This document shows, one piece after another, positions 49,671 through 57,922 of a DNA stretch of 64,000 bases. Position 1 is the stretch's first letter. Each line of letters starts with the position of its first letter. Source of the stretch: Paenibacillus_AQ nitricinens (GTDB taxonomy: Bacteria > Bacillota > Bacilli > Paenibacillales > Paenibacillaceae); the NCBI RefSeq assembly GCF_052056485.1, contig NZ_CP183948.1, forward strand, positions 5,642,001 through 5,706,000, in the 5' to 3' direction. The position numbers were made by a program, and so were the translations under genes. A model generated the notes under the pieces. It worked only from the letters and a program-made list of their open reading frames with translations. It did not search any database and was not told the origin of the DNA.

Positions 49671-51413
49671 TTAATCCTTCGAATAATCACGGACCCGCGG
49701 AGGGATCAGTGAGACATCGACTTCGTCGTAAGAGATTTGCGGACCGTCTGCAGTCCAGGCAGCTTTCGTGGTCTTCAAGAATTCCTCATCATTACGATCC
49801 GGGAATTCCGGCTTGTAATGAGCGCCGCGGCTCTCATTGCGCATAAGCGCTCCCAGTGTCATCGCTTCGGACAGCTCCAGCATGTTCCACAGCTGACGGG
49901 TGAATGCCACTCCTTGGTTATTCCAGCGTGACGTATCGTTCATATTGATATTGCGATAGCGTGCTTTAAGCTCTTTGATTTTGCCAATGGTCGCTTCCAG
50001 CTTCGGATTGTGCCGTACAACCGTCATATTGGCGGTCATCCATTCGCCCAGTTCCTTATGAATCACATAAGCGTTCTCTGTACCTGACATCGCTAACAGA
50101 GATTCATATTTGTCCGTCTGCTTTTTGTGGAAGCTGTCATATACGGAAGAAGAGATATCTTGTGATGATTTCTTCAAACCTTTAATGTATTCAACAGCCT
50201 TTGGTCCAGCAACCATACCACCGTAAATGGCAGATACCAGAGAGTTAGCGCCTAAGCGATTCGCTCCATGATATTGATATTCACATTCGCCTGCCGCAAA
50301 CAGACCAGGAATGTTTGTCATTTGGTTGTAATCAACCCACATACCGCCCATAGAATAGTGCACAGCCGGGAAGATTTTCATCGGTATTTTACGGGGATCA
50401 TCTCCCATGAATTTTTCGTAAATTTCAATAATCCCGCCAAGCTTTACGTCCAGTTCTTTCGGGTCCTTGTGAGAGAGGTCCAAATACACCATGTTCTCAC
50501 CATTAATACCCAGCCCTTGATCCACACACACATTAAAAATCTCACGTGTAGCAATATCGCGCGGCACCAAGTTACCATAGGCCGGATATTTCTCTTCAAG
50601 GAAATACCACGGCTTTCCATCCTTATAAGTCCAGATACGGCCGCCTTCACCACGTGCTGATTCCGACATTAAGCGGAGCTTGTCATCTCCTGGAATAGCC
50701 GTTGGGTGAATCTGTATAAATTCTCCGTTGGCATAATGTACGCCCTGTTGGTACACCGCACTTGCGGCTGTGCCCGTATTAATTACGGAGTTCGTTGTTT
50801 TACCAAAAATAATACCCGGACCGCCGCTAGCTAAAATAACTGCGTCTGCGGGAAAAGTCTCAATCTCCATCGTCTTGAGATTCTGGGCACTTATGCCGCG
50901 GCATACACCTTCGTCGTCGATGATGGCCGAGAGAAATTCCCAGTTCTCACGTTTCGTTACAAGACCTTCAGACTCCCAGCGGCGCACTTGCTCATCCAGT
51001 GCATACAAAAGCTGTTGGCCTGTCGTTGCGCCAGCAAATGCAGTGCGGTGACGTTTCGTTCCGCCGAAACGACGGAAGTCGAGTAACCCTTCAGGTGTAC
51101 GGTTAAACATTACACCCATCCGGTCCATAAGGTGAATGATACCCGGTGCTGCTTCACACATCGCCTTGACTGGTGGCTGATTCGCCAGGAAGTCACCGCC
51201 ATAAACGGTATCGTCGAAATGCTCCCAAGGGGAGTCGCCCTCCCCTTTCGTATTTACTGCACCGTTGATGCCGCCTTGCGCACAAACGGAGTGTGATCTT
51301 TTTACAGGAACTAATGAGAATAAATGAACATGTGCACCGGACTCCGCTGCCTTGATGGTAGCCATCAGGCCGGCCAGACCGCCGCCCACAATAATGATAT
51401 TTGCTGTTGCCAT
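49671..51413 (-). CDS. sdhA: Succinate dehydrogenase flavoprotein subunit
   Basis: A 580-residue subunit. The FAD-binding Rossmann motif is IIIVGGGLAGLMATIKAAES. HSVCAQGGINGAVNTKGEGD contains the His that links covalently to FAD. HPTAIPGDDKLRLMSESARG, RDIATREIF and SMGGMWVDYNQMTNIPGLFA are substrate and fumarate-reductase-family motifs, and the C-terminal HYKPEFPDRNDEEFLKTT is usual. It oxidises succinate to fumarate in the citric acid cycle. GGGAGTGAAC precedes ATG 51413. Normal length for the B. subtilis type (586). Confidence 0.97.
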   Translation of the reverse strand: MATANIIIVGGGLAGLMATIKAAESGAHVHLFSLVPVKRSHSVCAQGGINGAVNTKGEGDSPWEHFDDTVYGGDFLANQPPVKAMCEAAPGIIHLMDRMGVMFNRTPEGLLDFRRFGGTKRHRTAFAGATTGQQLLYALDEQVRRWESEGLVTKRENWEFLSAIIDDEGVCRGISAQNLKTMEIETFPADAVILASGGPGIIFGKTTNSVINTGTAASAVYQQGVHYANGEFIQIHPTAIPGDDKLRLMSESARGEGGRIWTYKDGKPWYFLEEKYPAYGNLVPRDIATREIFNVCVDQGLGINGENMVYLDLSHKDPKELDVKLGGIIEIYEKFMGDDPRKIPMKIFPAVHYSMGGMWVDYNQMTNIPGLFAAGECEYQYHGANRLGANSLVSAIYGGMVAGPKAVEYIKGLKKSSQDISSSVYDSFHKKQTDKYESLLAMSGTENAYVIHKELGEWMTANMTVVRHNPKLEATIGKIKELKARYRNINMNDTSRWNNQGVAFTRQLWNMLELSEAMTLGALMRNESRGAHYKPEFPDRNDEEFLKTTKAAWTADGPQISYDEVDVSLIPPRVRDYSKD

Positions 51414-51481
51414 GATAGTTCACTCCCTTTATCGAAAATATCAGAAAGGATTCTGGAATGTAGTCCTGAGAGGGCAATTAC

Positions 51482-52147
51482 TTAGATGAAAGTCTTTATG
51501 GACTGAGCTATGGAAGCTGCACTTTGAAATTCAGCATCACGGAAAGTGACTAGCGAAATGAGGAACATAAACGTTACAAGAACAAATATACCGAGACAAA
51601 GGTAAGAGGATACCCGCTGTGAACGAGGTCCTACCGTGATTCCCCAGCTGATCAAGAAAGACCATATACCATTGGAGAAGTGAAAGCATGCTGCAACGAT
51701 ACCGATAATGTACAGTGTCAACATCAGTGGTTGAGTCACGATATCATGCATCAGACCCCCTAATTCTTCATGCTCCACACTACCGACTGCCACCTGAACC
51801 CGGGTTTGGAACAAATGCCAGACTATAAAGATAAAGGTAATAATTCCTGTAATGCGTTGCAGCGTATAACGCCAGTTTCTTTCAATGTTGAAACGGTTCA
51901 AGTTCGGCTTGGATTGATACGCAATATACAGTCCGTATACGCCATGGTACAGCAGAGGAAGCCATATACCGAACAATTCCAGGAAGAAGACAAGCGGCAG
52001 GCTATTCAGCCATATCACGCTGTCAGTGAAACCGGAAGCGCCACCCTCTACAGCCGCAAAATTCGTCATCATGTGCTCAATGAAGAAAGCTCCAAGCGGG
52101 ATAACGCCTAGCAAGGAATGAATCTTTCTGGAATAAAATCCTTTCAT
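51482..52147 (-). CDS. sdhC: Succinate dehydrogenase cytochrome b558 subunit
   Basis: A 221-residue membrane anchor with five hydrophobic helices, starting KGFYSRKIHSLLGVIPLGAF. Four His residues in helix regions (RKIHSLLG, FFIEHMMT, ILYHGVYG, IVWHLFQ) fit the two haem b groups of the Bacillus-type cytochrome b558. FHFSNGIWSFLISWGITVG lies near the quinone site. It anchors SdhA/B to the inside of the membrane and reduces menaquinone. First gene of sdhCAB; AAAGGGG precedes ATG 52147. Confidence 0.95.
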   Translation of the reverse strand: MKGFYSRKIHSLLGVIPLGAFFIEHMMTNFAAVEGGASGFTDSVIWLNSLPLVFFLELFGIWLPLLYHGVYGLYIAYQSKPNLNRFNIERNWRYTLQRITGIITFIFIVWHLFQTRVQVAVGSVEHEELGGLMHDIVTQPLMLTLYIIGIVAACFHFSNGIWSFLISWGITVGPRSQRVSSYLCLGIFVLVTFMFLISLVTFRDAEFQSAASIAQSIKTFI

Positions 52148-52343
52148 ACAAAGTAACCCCTTTCCGATTAAAACAGCGTTTTCATTATTGTGTATTCACC
52201 GCCGGAACTACATTTGACACAGGATAACGTAGACTATGTAATGACAGAACGTCTATATTTTACCGCTATCCTTGGGTTCCCGGACTTTGTTTTCTTTTTC
52301 ACAAAATGTGAATATCTTGTGTCACTTTTCATGTTACTCCTTT

Positions 52344-52359
52344 TTCCCTTATAAGGGAA
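52344..52359. promoter_or_regulatory. 16-base perfect palindrome between sdhC and lysR
   Basis: TTCCCTTATAAGGGAA equals its own reverse complement. Its TTATAA core and position, in the 402-base gap between sdhC and the divergent LysR gene, make it a candidate LysR-type or other dimer-binding site. No such function is proven. Confidence 0.4.
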
Positions 52360-52413
52360 TTGCAATCTAATTATTAAACGTTATACAATAAACGCATAAG
52401 AATAGATTTTATA

Positions 52414-52428
52414 TGATAATAATTCTCA
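52414..52428. promoter_or_regulatory. Fur-box-like site in the sdhC-lysR gap
   Basis: TGATAATAATTCTCA matches the 7-1-7 Fur consensus (TGATAATNATTATCA) at all but one position. It is about 265 bases upstream of sdhC and 120 upstream of the LysR start codon. Confidence 0.5.
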
Positions 52429-52549
52429 TTTAGAAAGACAACATTTTCCGACAAATCTTTTATTTCCTTATGGAGCAAGAAGTATTGTCTTCATGGCTAT
52501 GAATTTCGTCACTACTGTTTATAGATTGCACTACGAGAGGAACCTAAAT

Positions 52550-53452
52550 ATGTTTGACGATTTAGATGTTTTTGCAGCGGTTGTGGAGCACTCCAGCTTG
52601 AATCGGGCCTCCCGCCAGCTCAATCTGTCCCAACCTGCCTTATCTCGTAAAATCTCCAAGCTGGAAGAACGGCTGGGTGTCGCGCTATTTAATCGTTATG
52701 GCAAGCGCCTGGAGTTAACCGAGGTTGGGCGTCTTACTTATTCCTACGCACTTGAACAACGGCAGCAGCGCTCTAAATTTCTGGAGGCTTTGTCTAAATA
52801 CAAAGAAGGCGAGCCTAAGCTGGTCACCTTAGGGGCTTCACTTACCTCACTGCAGACCACTCTGCCTCCACTAGTTAACGCATATATGGAGAAATACCCG
52901 ACTTCGGAGTTAAAGCTAATCACCGGCCGAACGCATGAGATTGTCTCCTCTGTCAGTGAAGGAAAGTCAGATATAGGTCTGATCGCATCCTCTATTCAAG
53001 AGCCTGGACTGCGCTGTATTTCTTTGTTTGAGGATCAGCTTCGACTGGTTGTCTCTGAGCATCATCCTCTGAATCATGCTTCTAAGCTAACCATGAATGA
53101 TCTGTCCCGACTGCCGATGATCCTCTTCTCCAAAGGCACCTGGTACCGCCGTCTAACAGACGATCTGTTCCAGCGCTGCGGGATTGATCCGGACGTACGT
53201 ATGGAGATTGACTCCTTCGAAGCCATCGTGCGGCTGCTGCCGACAGTCAATGTGGCAGCCTTACTGCCCAAGTCTTATCTGCGTCCGCAGCTGTTAAACG
53301 GCGGTGGGCTGGTATCTCTGCATATTAAGGAGCTGGAGCAGACTCAGCGAACTACCTGTCTGATTTACCGTGACGATGGAAGCCTGAGCACAGCGGCCCG
53401 CAGCCTCGTGCAGGTCACAGAAGAGATGTTTCTGACGGAACGAGAGGTATAG
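52550..53452 (+). CDS. LysR-family regulator divergent from sdhCAB
   Basis: A 300-residue LTTR. ATG 52550 is chosen (GAGAGGAAC upstream); the ATG at 52493 has no site. DLDVFAAVVEHSSLNRASRQ and LNLSQPALSRKISKLEERLG form the winged helix. The effector domain starts at about residue 90 (KLVTLGASLTSLQTTLPPLV) and includes KSDIGLIASSIQEP and VNVAALLPKSYLRP. Position suggests control of sdhCAB by a citric-acid-cycle or redox signal, as CcpC does for citB in Bacillus. That is inference. A palindrome with the TTATAA core lies between. Confidence 0.88.
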   Translation: MFDDLDVFAAVVEHSSLNRASRQLNLSQPALSRKISKLEERLGVALFNRYGKRLELTEVGRLTYSYALEQRQQRSKFLEALSKYKEGEPKLVTLGASLTSLQTTLPPLVNAYMEKYPTSELKLITGRTHEIVSSVSEGKSDIGLIASSIQEPGLRCISLFEDQLRLVVSEHHPLNHASKLTMNDLSRLPMILFSKGTWYRRLTDDLFQRCGIDPDVRMEIDSFEAIVRLLPTVNVAALLPKSYLRPQLLNGGGLVSLHIKELEQTQRTTCLIYRDDGSLSTAARSLVQVTEEMFLTEREV

Positions 53453-53477
53453 TACATACTCTGCGTGCAATCTTAAT

Positions 53478-53518
53478 TAAAAAAATCCCTCCGTCCTATG
53501 TAAAGGACGGAGGAATTA
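53478..53518 (-). terminator. Terminator of ktrB-ktrA
   Basis: On the minus strand TCCTCCGTCC-TTTACATA-GGACGGAGGGA is followed by TTTTTTT. Confidence 0.85.
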
Positions 53519-53523
53519 TCTAT

Positions 53524-54192
53524 TTAATCCTGGTTTACAACTTCATCCTCAAATCGATCAATACTTTCATTAGAACCAATGAGTACCATAACGTCTCCCT
53601 CACTCAGATGATCATGTGCCGTTGGAGCCACTATTATTCCACTTTCCCGGTTCAGGGCAACAATACTGCAGCCATATTTTGCTCTTGTATTTAAATCTGA
53701 TAAGCTTTTCCCGTTCATGCAAGACGGAACGGTTAGCTCGACGATTTTATAATCCTTGGAAAGTTCAATATAATCCAGCAAATTGGGTGTCACGAGCTGA
53801 TGGGCTACACGAATGCCCATATCCCGCTCTGGAAAAATAACCCTGTCCACACCCAGCCTAGACAACGCACGACCATGAAGGATCGAGATCGCCTTGGCTA
53901 CTACTTGCTTGACTCCGATCTCTTTTAACAATATCGCCGCCAGAATGCTTCGTTCCATATTGTCACCAATCGCAACAATCCCACAGTCAAAGTTCCGTAC
54001 GCCAAGCGAGCGCATAATTCCTTCATCTGTAGCATCAGCCACTACCGCATGCGTCAGATGATCGCTCATATCCTCCACGCGCTCCTCTTGGTGATCGATG
54101 CCGAGCACCTCGTAGCCCATTTCCATCAGCTCAAGTGCAAGACTTGAACCGAAGCGGCCTAAGCCGATTACTACAAATTGCTGTGCTTTCAT
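53524..54192 (-). CDS. ktrA: K+ uptake regulatory subunit KtrA (RCK domain)
   Basis: A 222-residue cytoplasmic gating protein. The RCK-N Rossmann fold begins FVVIGLGRFGSSLALELMEM, with the acidic end of strand 2 in EVLGIDHQEERV, which binds ATP/ADP. VVADATDEGIMRSLGV and RVIFPERDMGIRVAHQL are typical. The RCK-C half (from about residue 140: DYKIVELTVPSCMNGKSL) binds c-di-AMP in KtrA and KtrC. It forms an octameric ring on KtrB. It starts 13 bases after ktrB, so the pair is one transcript under the c-di-AMP riboswitch. Confidence 0.93.
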   Translation of the reverse strand: MKAQQFVVIGLGRFGSSLALELMEMGYEVLGIDHQEERVEDMSDHLTHAVVADATDEGIMRSLGVRNFDCGIVAIGDNMERSILAAILLKEIGVKQVVAKAISILHGRALSRLGVDRVIFPERDMGIRVAHQLVTPNLLDYIELSKDYKIVELTVPSCMNGKSLSDLNTRAKYGCSIVALNRESGIIVAPTAHDHLSEGDVMVLIGSNESIDRFEDEVVNQD

Positions 54193-54205
54193 TTCGGATT
54201 AACTC

Positions 54206-55564
54206 CTATCCAATAATTATTTTACCTTCTGGGTGCTTATACAATGGTTTACCCTGTTTTGGTCCTAGCGCATACACTAATGTTAATGGACCTAGGCGAC
54301 CCGCAAACATCGTCAGACAAATCAGAATCTTGCCGATAACAGACAGTTCAGGTGTAAGCCCCATACTTAGTCCCACCGTAGCAAAGGCTGAGGTCGTCTC
54401 AAATAATATTGCTAAGAAATTACTATCCTCTGTTGTGGACAGTAACATTGATACAGAAAGGACCAATAGTAAAGCCAGTAAAGTTAACGTCAACGCTTTA
54501 TAGATACGCTCCTGCGCCAATCGGTAACGGAACAGCACAACATCTTCACGCCCGCGCAGCATCGCGATTACTGCACCAATCATAATGGTAAAGGTCGTAG
54601 TCTTGACCCCGCCACCCGTTGAGCCCGGTGATGCACCAATAAACATAAGGATAACCATAAAGAACTGTGAGGCTTGCCGCAGTCCGGCAATATCCACCGT
54701 GTTGGCGCCAGCGGTTCGGGGCGATACAGACTGAAAGAATGCCGATAATATTTTGCCGCCAAAATTCAGATTACCCAGAGTGCGCTGATTTGTAAATTCG
54801 AATATAAAAATAACCAAAGCGCCGATAAGAATAAGCCCTGCCGTGGTGGAGAGTACAACTTTGCTATGCAAAGATAATTTACGTTTGACACGAAACTCCA
54901 CCAGATCCGACATGACAATAAAACCAATCCCGCCAGAGACAATCAGAAACATCACCACGATGTTCACAAGCGGGTCATATACATAATCGGTTAAACTCCG
55001 GAAATCCCCGAAAATATCAAATCCAGCATTATTAAACATAGACACCGCATGAAATATTCCAAAATAAATGGCCTTTCCCAGTGGCATATCAAACGCCCAG
55101 CGTAAGGACAGAAGCACCGCTGCACAGCCTTCGATGACCAAAGAATAAATAAGTACTCTACGGATCAGTCGAACAATCCCCTCCATAGAGCCTTGGTTCA
55201 TGGCTTCCTGAAGGATCAGTCTGTCCCGCAAGGAAATTTTGCGTTTCATCATCATGGCAAATAAGGTCGCCATTGTCATAAACCCTAAGCCACCAACCTG
55301 GATAAGCACCATAATTACGGTTTTCCCAAAAATGGTGAATGTCGTCCCGGTGTCCAGCACCACAAGTCCTGTCACACAGGTGGCCGATGTTGCAGTAAAC
55401 AACGCATCAATAAAACTCACAGCATTCCCGCTGGTACTCGAAATGGGAAGCATAAGCAGCAAGGCTCCAATCAGAATGATCGATGCAAAACCAAGCACCA
55501 TAATCTGAGGCGGAGAAAGCTTCAGAAACTTTGATTCAGAAACCCTGCGAAACTGTGAAGCCAC
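54206..55564 (-). CDS. ktrB: K+ uptake membrane channel subunit KtrB
   Basis: A 452-residue protein starting at GTG 55564 (GAGGGTGAC upstream). Four M1-P-M2 repeats carry filter loops: TATSATCVTGLVVLDTGTTF, MFNNAGFDIFGDF, VSPRTAGANTVDIAGLRQAS and TTSAFATVGLSMGLTPELS. ASPGSTGGGVKTTTF is the intramembrane gate loop typical of Ktr/Trk proteins. It takes up K+ with Na+ help and is gated by KtrA. KtrB/KtrD subtypes cannot be told apart with certainty; its pairing with the adjacent regulator favours KtrB. Confidence 0.92.
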   Translation of the reverse strand: MASQFRRVSESKFLKLSPPQIMVLGFASIILIGALLLMLPISSTSGNAVSFIDALFTATSATCVTGLVVLDTGTTFTIFGKTVIMVLIQVGGLGFMTMATLFAMMMKRKISLRDRLILQEAMNQGSMEGIVRLIRRVLIYSLVIEGCAAVLLSLRWAFDMPLGKAIYFGIFHAVSMFNNAGFDIFGDFRSLTDYVYDPLVNIVVMFLIVSGGIGFIVMSDLVEFRVKRKLSLHSKVVLSTTAGLILIGALVIFIFEFTNQRTLGNLNFGGKILSAFFQSVSPRTAGANTVDIAGLRQASQFFMVILMFIGASPGSTGGGVKTTTFTIMIGAVIAMLRGREDVVLFRYRLAQERIYKALTLTLLALLLVLSVSMLLSTTEDSNFLAILFETTSAFATVGLSMGLTPELSVIGKILICLTMFAGRLGPLTLVYALGPKQGKPLYKHPEGKIIIG

Positions 55565-55599
55565 TACGTCACCCTCTTATCTAAATTTAAAGAATTCCA

Positions 55600-55644
55600 A
55601 CAAAAAAAGCACTGGAAAACCAATGCTAGCCTTGGTTCCTGCAG
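55600..55644 (-). terminator. Riboswitch-controlled terminator before ktrB
   Basis: On the minus strand ACTGCAGGAACCAA and TTGGTTTTCCAGT form an imperfect stem around GGCTAGCA, followed by GCTTTTTTTG, between the aptamer and ktrB. Confidence 0.75.
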
Positions 55645-55830
55645 TAAATTAGCCTACGAGGTTAGCTGACGGATTCGGACTGTGCAGGCTGCCCTATTCG
55701 CTCCTAGAACGAAATTCACCCCTGATGAATAAAGACACCGCCTATGGTGTATACTCATCTTTTCATTACTTCCTGTGGTTCCCCCGTTTTCACCTGAAAT
55801 TCGGCTATATACAATTGCATACAAATTATA
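55645..55830 (-). ncRNA. c-di-AMP riboswitch (ydaO class)
   Basis: On the minus strand the class landmarks appear in order: CAGGTGAAAACGGGGGAACC, then GGGGTGAATTTCG, AGGGCAGCC and CCGTCAGCTAACCTCGTAGG. They are followed by a T-tailed hairpin and then ktrB. ydaO RNAs bind c-di-AMP and stop transcription of K+ uptake and wall genes, so K+ uptake should be shut off when c-di-AMP is high. Confidence 0.93.
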
Positions 55831-56130
55831 TATGTTATTTCGATAAATCACAAAGACACTATTAATGGTGATTCATATGAAAAATGCGGTTTGGAGAGGA
55901 TGTACCAGTAGGAGTACCTTTTCTCATCACTTTTCCGTGTTTTCCCTGCAATTGCATCGATTTTCATGAAAAATGAAGAAATGATCACTTTAAATTCATG
56001 GTATATATTCAGATACCTATTCTATAATATCTCTATTACCCATAAAAAGAATGTACGATGATTTTTGTAACTATCATGGCACTAATACTATAATGGAACA
56101 TAACATTGTCAATTTACAAGGAGGCGTTAC
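55831..56130. other. Gene-free gap between the riboswitch and the CPBP gene
   Basis: AT-rich, about 300 bases. It must hold the divergent promoters of the ktr leader and the CPBP gene. I see no reading frame, repeat or hairpin of note. Confidence 0.4.
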
Positions 56131-57816
56131 ATGAATCCCGTCGGCCAGCCCTTACAGCAACGTGCCCTCTCCAAGAGGCTCATCATCTCGGGCATTATCG
56201 GTCTTATTCTATTTATTATGTTTCAGATTGCTCCCTCAGTGCTAAATAGCCCCGTGGGGGAAGATACTACTGTCATCAGCAAGGCGGAAGCCCGCGACAA
56301 AGCGATATCATTTGCAGAACAAAAGCTAAACTACACCAAAGCACCAAATGATCAGTGGAATGTACTCTATGATACGGATTCTTCCTTTTATGGTTATATG
56401 TCCCGCGAGAAGCTTTTGGAGGACTATACAAAGAAGAAGCTGGATCAACGATATCCTTTTGACATTTTCCGTGTAACACTTAGTCCTTCAGCGGAACAAG
56501 AGCCGCTAATCACCGTTGACCTCAATATGTATACTGGCGTGATTGTCGCCTTCAAACAAGGAGTAGAAGGATCATCTGCAGGGTCACCAAGCAATGTATC
56601 CACTAGTGCAAAAGAAGAGGACAAGGGAACTGACTTGTCTCTAGCCCAAAAAGAAAATCTTGCCCGACCTTGGCTTCAGGAATGGGGGGTGAATCCCGCC
56701 AAATTGCAAATTGAATCAAATACGGGAAACTATGGGCTTGTGTATACAGATCGTTCCGTTCAGGTTGGCGAATCCTTACTACACTATTATTTCAATTTCA
56801 CTGGCGAACAGGTATCCAGCTTTAAAGCAGGATTCACCGCTCCAGCCTGGCATACCTCCTATGTAAAGGATCAGACCTCTCTCGCAGAAAAGCTTACTTT
56901 ATTCGGCTACGGTCTGCCTACTTTAGCTTTAGGAATTCTGGCACTCATCTACAGCATACTTAGAAGAGAACATACTTCCTTTAAGCGCGGAATATTCCTA
57001 AGCTCAGCTTATTTTGTAATCATGATGATCAGCACCTATAATATGCTTCCTGAATCCTCCGGCGAAGGACTCGAGGCTCAGATAACTTCCGTCATTATGT
57101 TCATCATTTATGCCTTATATAGCCTCCTAATGTCCTCCTTGCTATATTTTTCTTTAGTTGGAGGGGACGGCCTATGGAAAAAAGAAGAGGGGATGAACCC
57201 ATGGCCTCGCGCTAAAGAGCCTGGCTATGGAAAATATGTGCTGGATAGTATCCGGGCTGGATACGTCTGGGCATTCGTGCTGCTAGGGGTGCAGACCCTT
57301 ATGTTCATCGTATTATCATTTACCTTGCAGAACTGGTCCACTACTGACGCCACTCAATCTCCTTACAACATGAGATATGCTTGGCTGCTGCCCATCGTTG
57401 CATGGCTCGCAGGTTTATCCGAGGAAGCTATTTATCGTTTTTTTGGAATCCCTATGTTGAAAAAAGTATTCCGTAGCACGTTCATTGCTAGCCTGATCAC
57501 CACGCTGGTTTGGGCGTTTGGCCATACGTTGTATCCGATCTATCCCATCAGTTCCCGTCCCATTGAGCTGACCGTGATCGGTTTGCTCTTTAGCTATATT
57601 TTCCTTCGTTACGGCTTTATTGCCGTCATGTTCAGTCACGTCGTGTTTGACAGCATTCTGATGGGCGCTACGCTGATCTTTATGAAGGAAAGCGTGAATG
57701 TAGGGGCTGGTATCTTCGCGATTATCATGCCGTTCATAGTGGCCTACATCGTCTATCGGTTTAACCCGCCGCAAAAATCAGAACCTAAGCCGGTTGAACC
57801 TACATCTGTAGGTTAA
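56131..57816 (+). CDS. CPBP-family intramembrane metalloprotease (Abi/RCE1 type)
   Basis: A 561-residue membrane protein. One N-terminal helix (IISGIIGLILFIMFQIAPSV) is followed by about 210 external residues (FAEQKLNYTKAPNDQWNVLY and on) and then about eight helices. The protease signature is present: Glu431-Glu432-x3-Arg436 in LSEEAIYRFFG, His465 in VWAFGHTLY and a third His in FSHVVFDSIL. The family includes RCE1 prenyl endopeptidase and bacteriocin-immunity Abi proteins; some cut membrane proteins. The large extracytoplasmic N-terminal domain may be a sensor or substrate-recruiting part. AAGGAGGC precedes ATG 56131. Confidence 0.88.
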   Translation: MNPVGQPLQQRALSKRLIISGIIGLILFIMFQIAPSVLNSPVGEDTTVISKAEARDKAISFAEQKLNYTKAPNDQWNVLYDTDSSFYGYMSREKLLEDYTKKKLDQRYPFDIFRVTLSPSAEQEPLITVDLNMYTGVIVAFKQGVEGSSAGSPSNVSTSAKEEDKGTDLSLAQKENLARPWLQEWGVNPAKLQIESNTGNYGLVYTDRSVQVGESLLHYYFNFTGEQVSSFKAGFTAPAWHTSYVKDQTSLAEKLTLFGYGLPTLALGILALIYSILRREHTSFKRGIFLSSAYFVIMMISTYNMLPESSGEGLEAQITSVIMFIIYALYSLLMSSLLYFSLVGGDGLWKKEEGMNPWPRAKEPGYGKYVLDSIRAGYVWAFVLLGVQTLMFIVLSFTLQNWSTTDATQSPYNMRYAWLLPIVAWLAGLSEEAIYRFFGIPMLKKVFRSTFIASLITTLVWAFGHTLYPIYPISSRPIELTVIGLLFSYIFLRYGFIAVMFSHVVFDSILMGATLIFMKESVNVGAGIFAIIMPFIVAYIVYRFNPPQKSEPKPVEPTSVG

Positions 57817-57843
57817 AGAAGTAACGGTGAGACACCCGATCAT

Positions 57844-57887
57844 GAAAAAAGATGTCATAGCAGAAAATCTGCTATGACATCTTTTTA
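57844..57887. terminator. Bidirectional terminator between the CPBP gene and uvrC
   Basis: AAAAAAGATGTCATAGCAG-AAAAT-CTGCTATGACATCTTTTT is a perfect 18-base stem with A/T runs on both sides, between convergent genes. Confidence 0.9.
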
Positions 57888-57922
57888 TATTTACGTATAC
57901 ATCTTTCCTGCGTTTCTGATGC

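Noticed and set aside
55654..55851. A 65-codon frame on the minus strand before ktrB
   Set aside because: It lies wholly inside the c-di-AMP riboswitch aptamer, whose structured landmarks explain the sequence.
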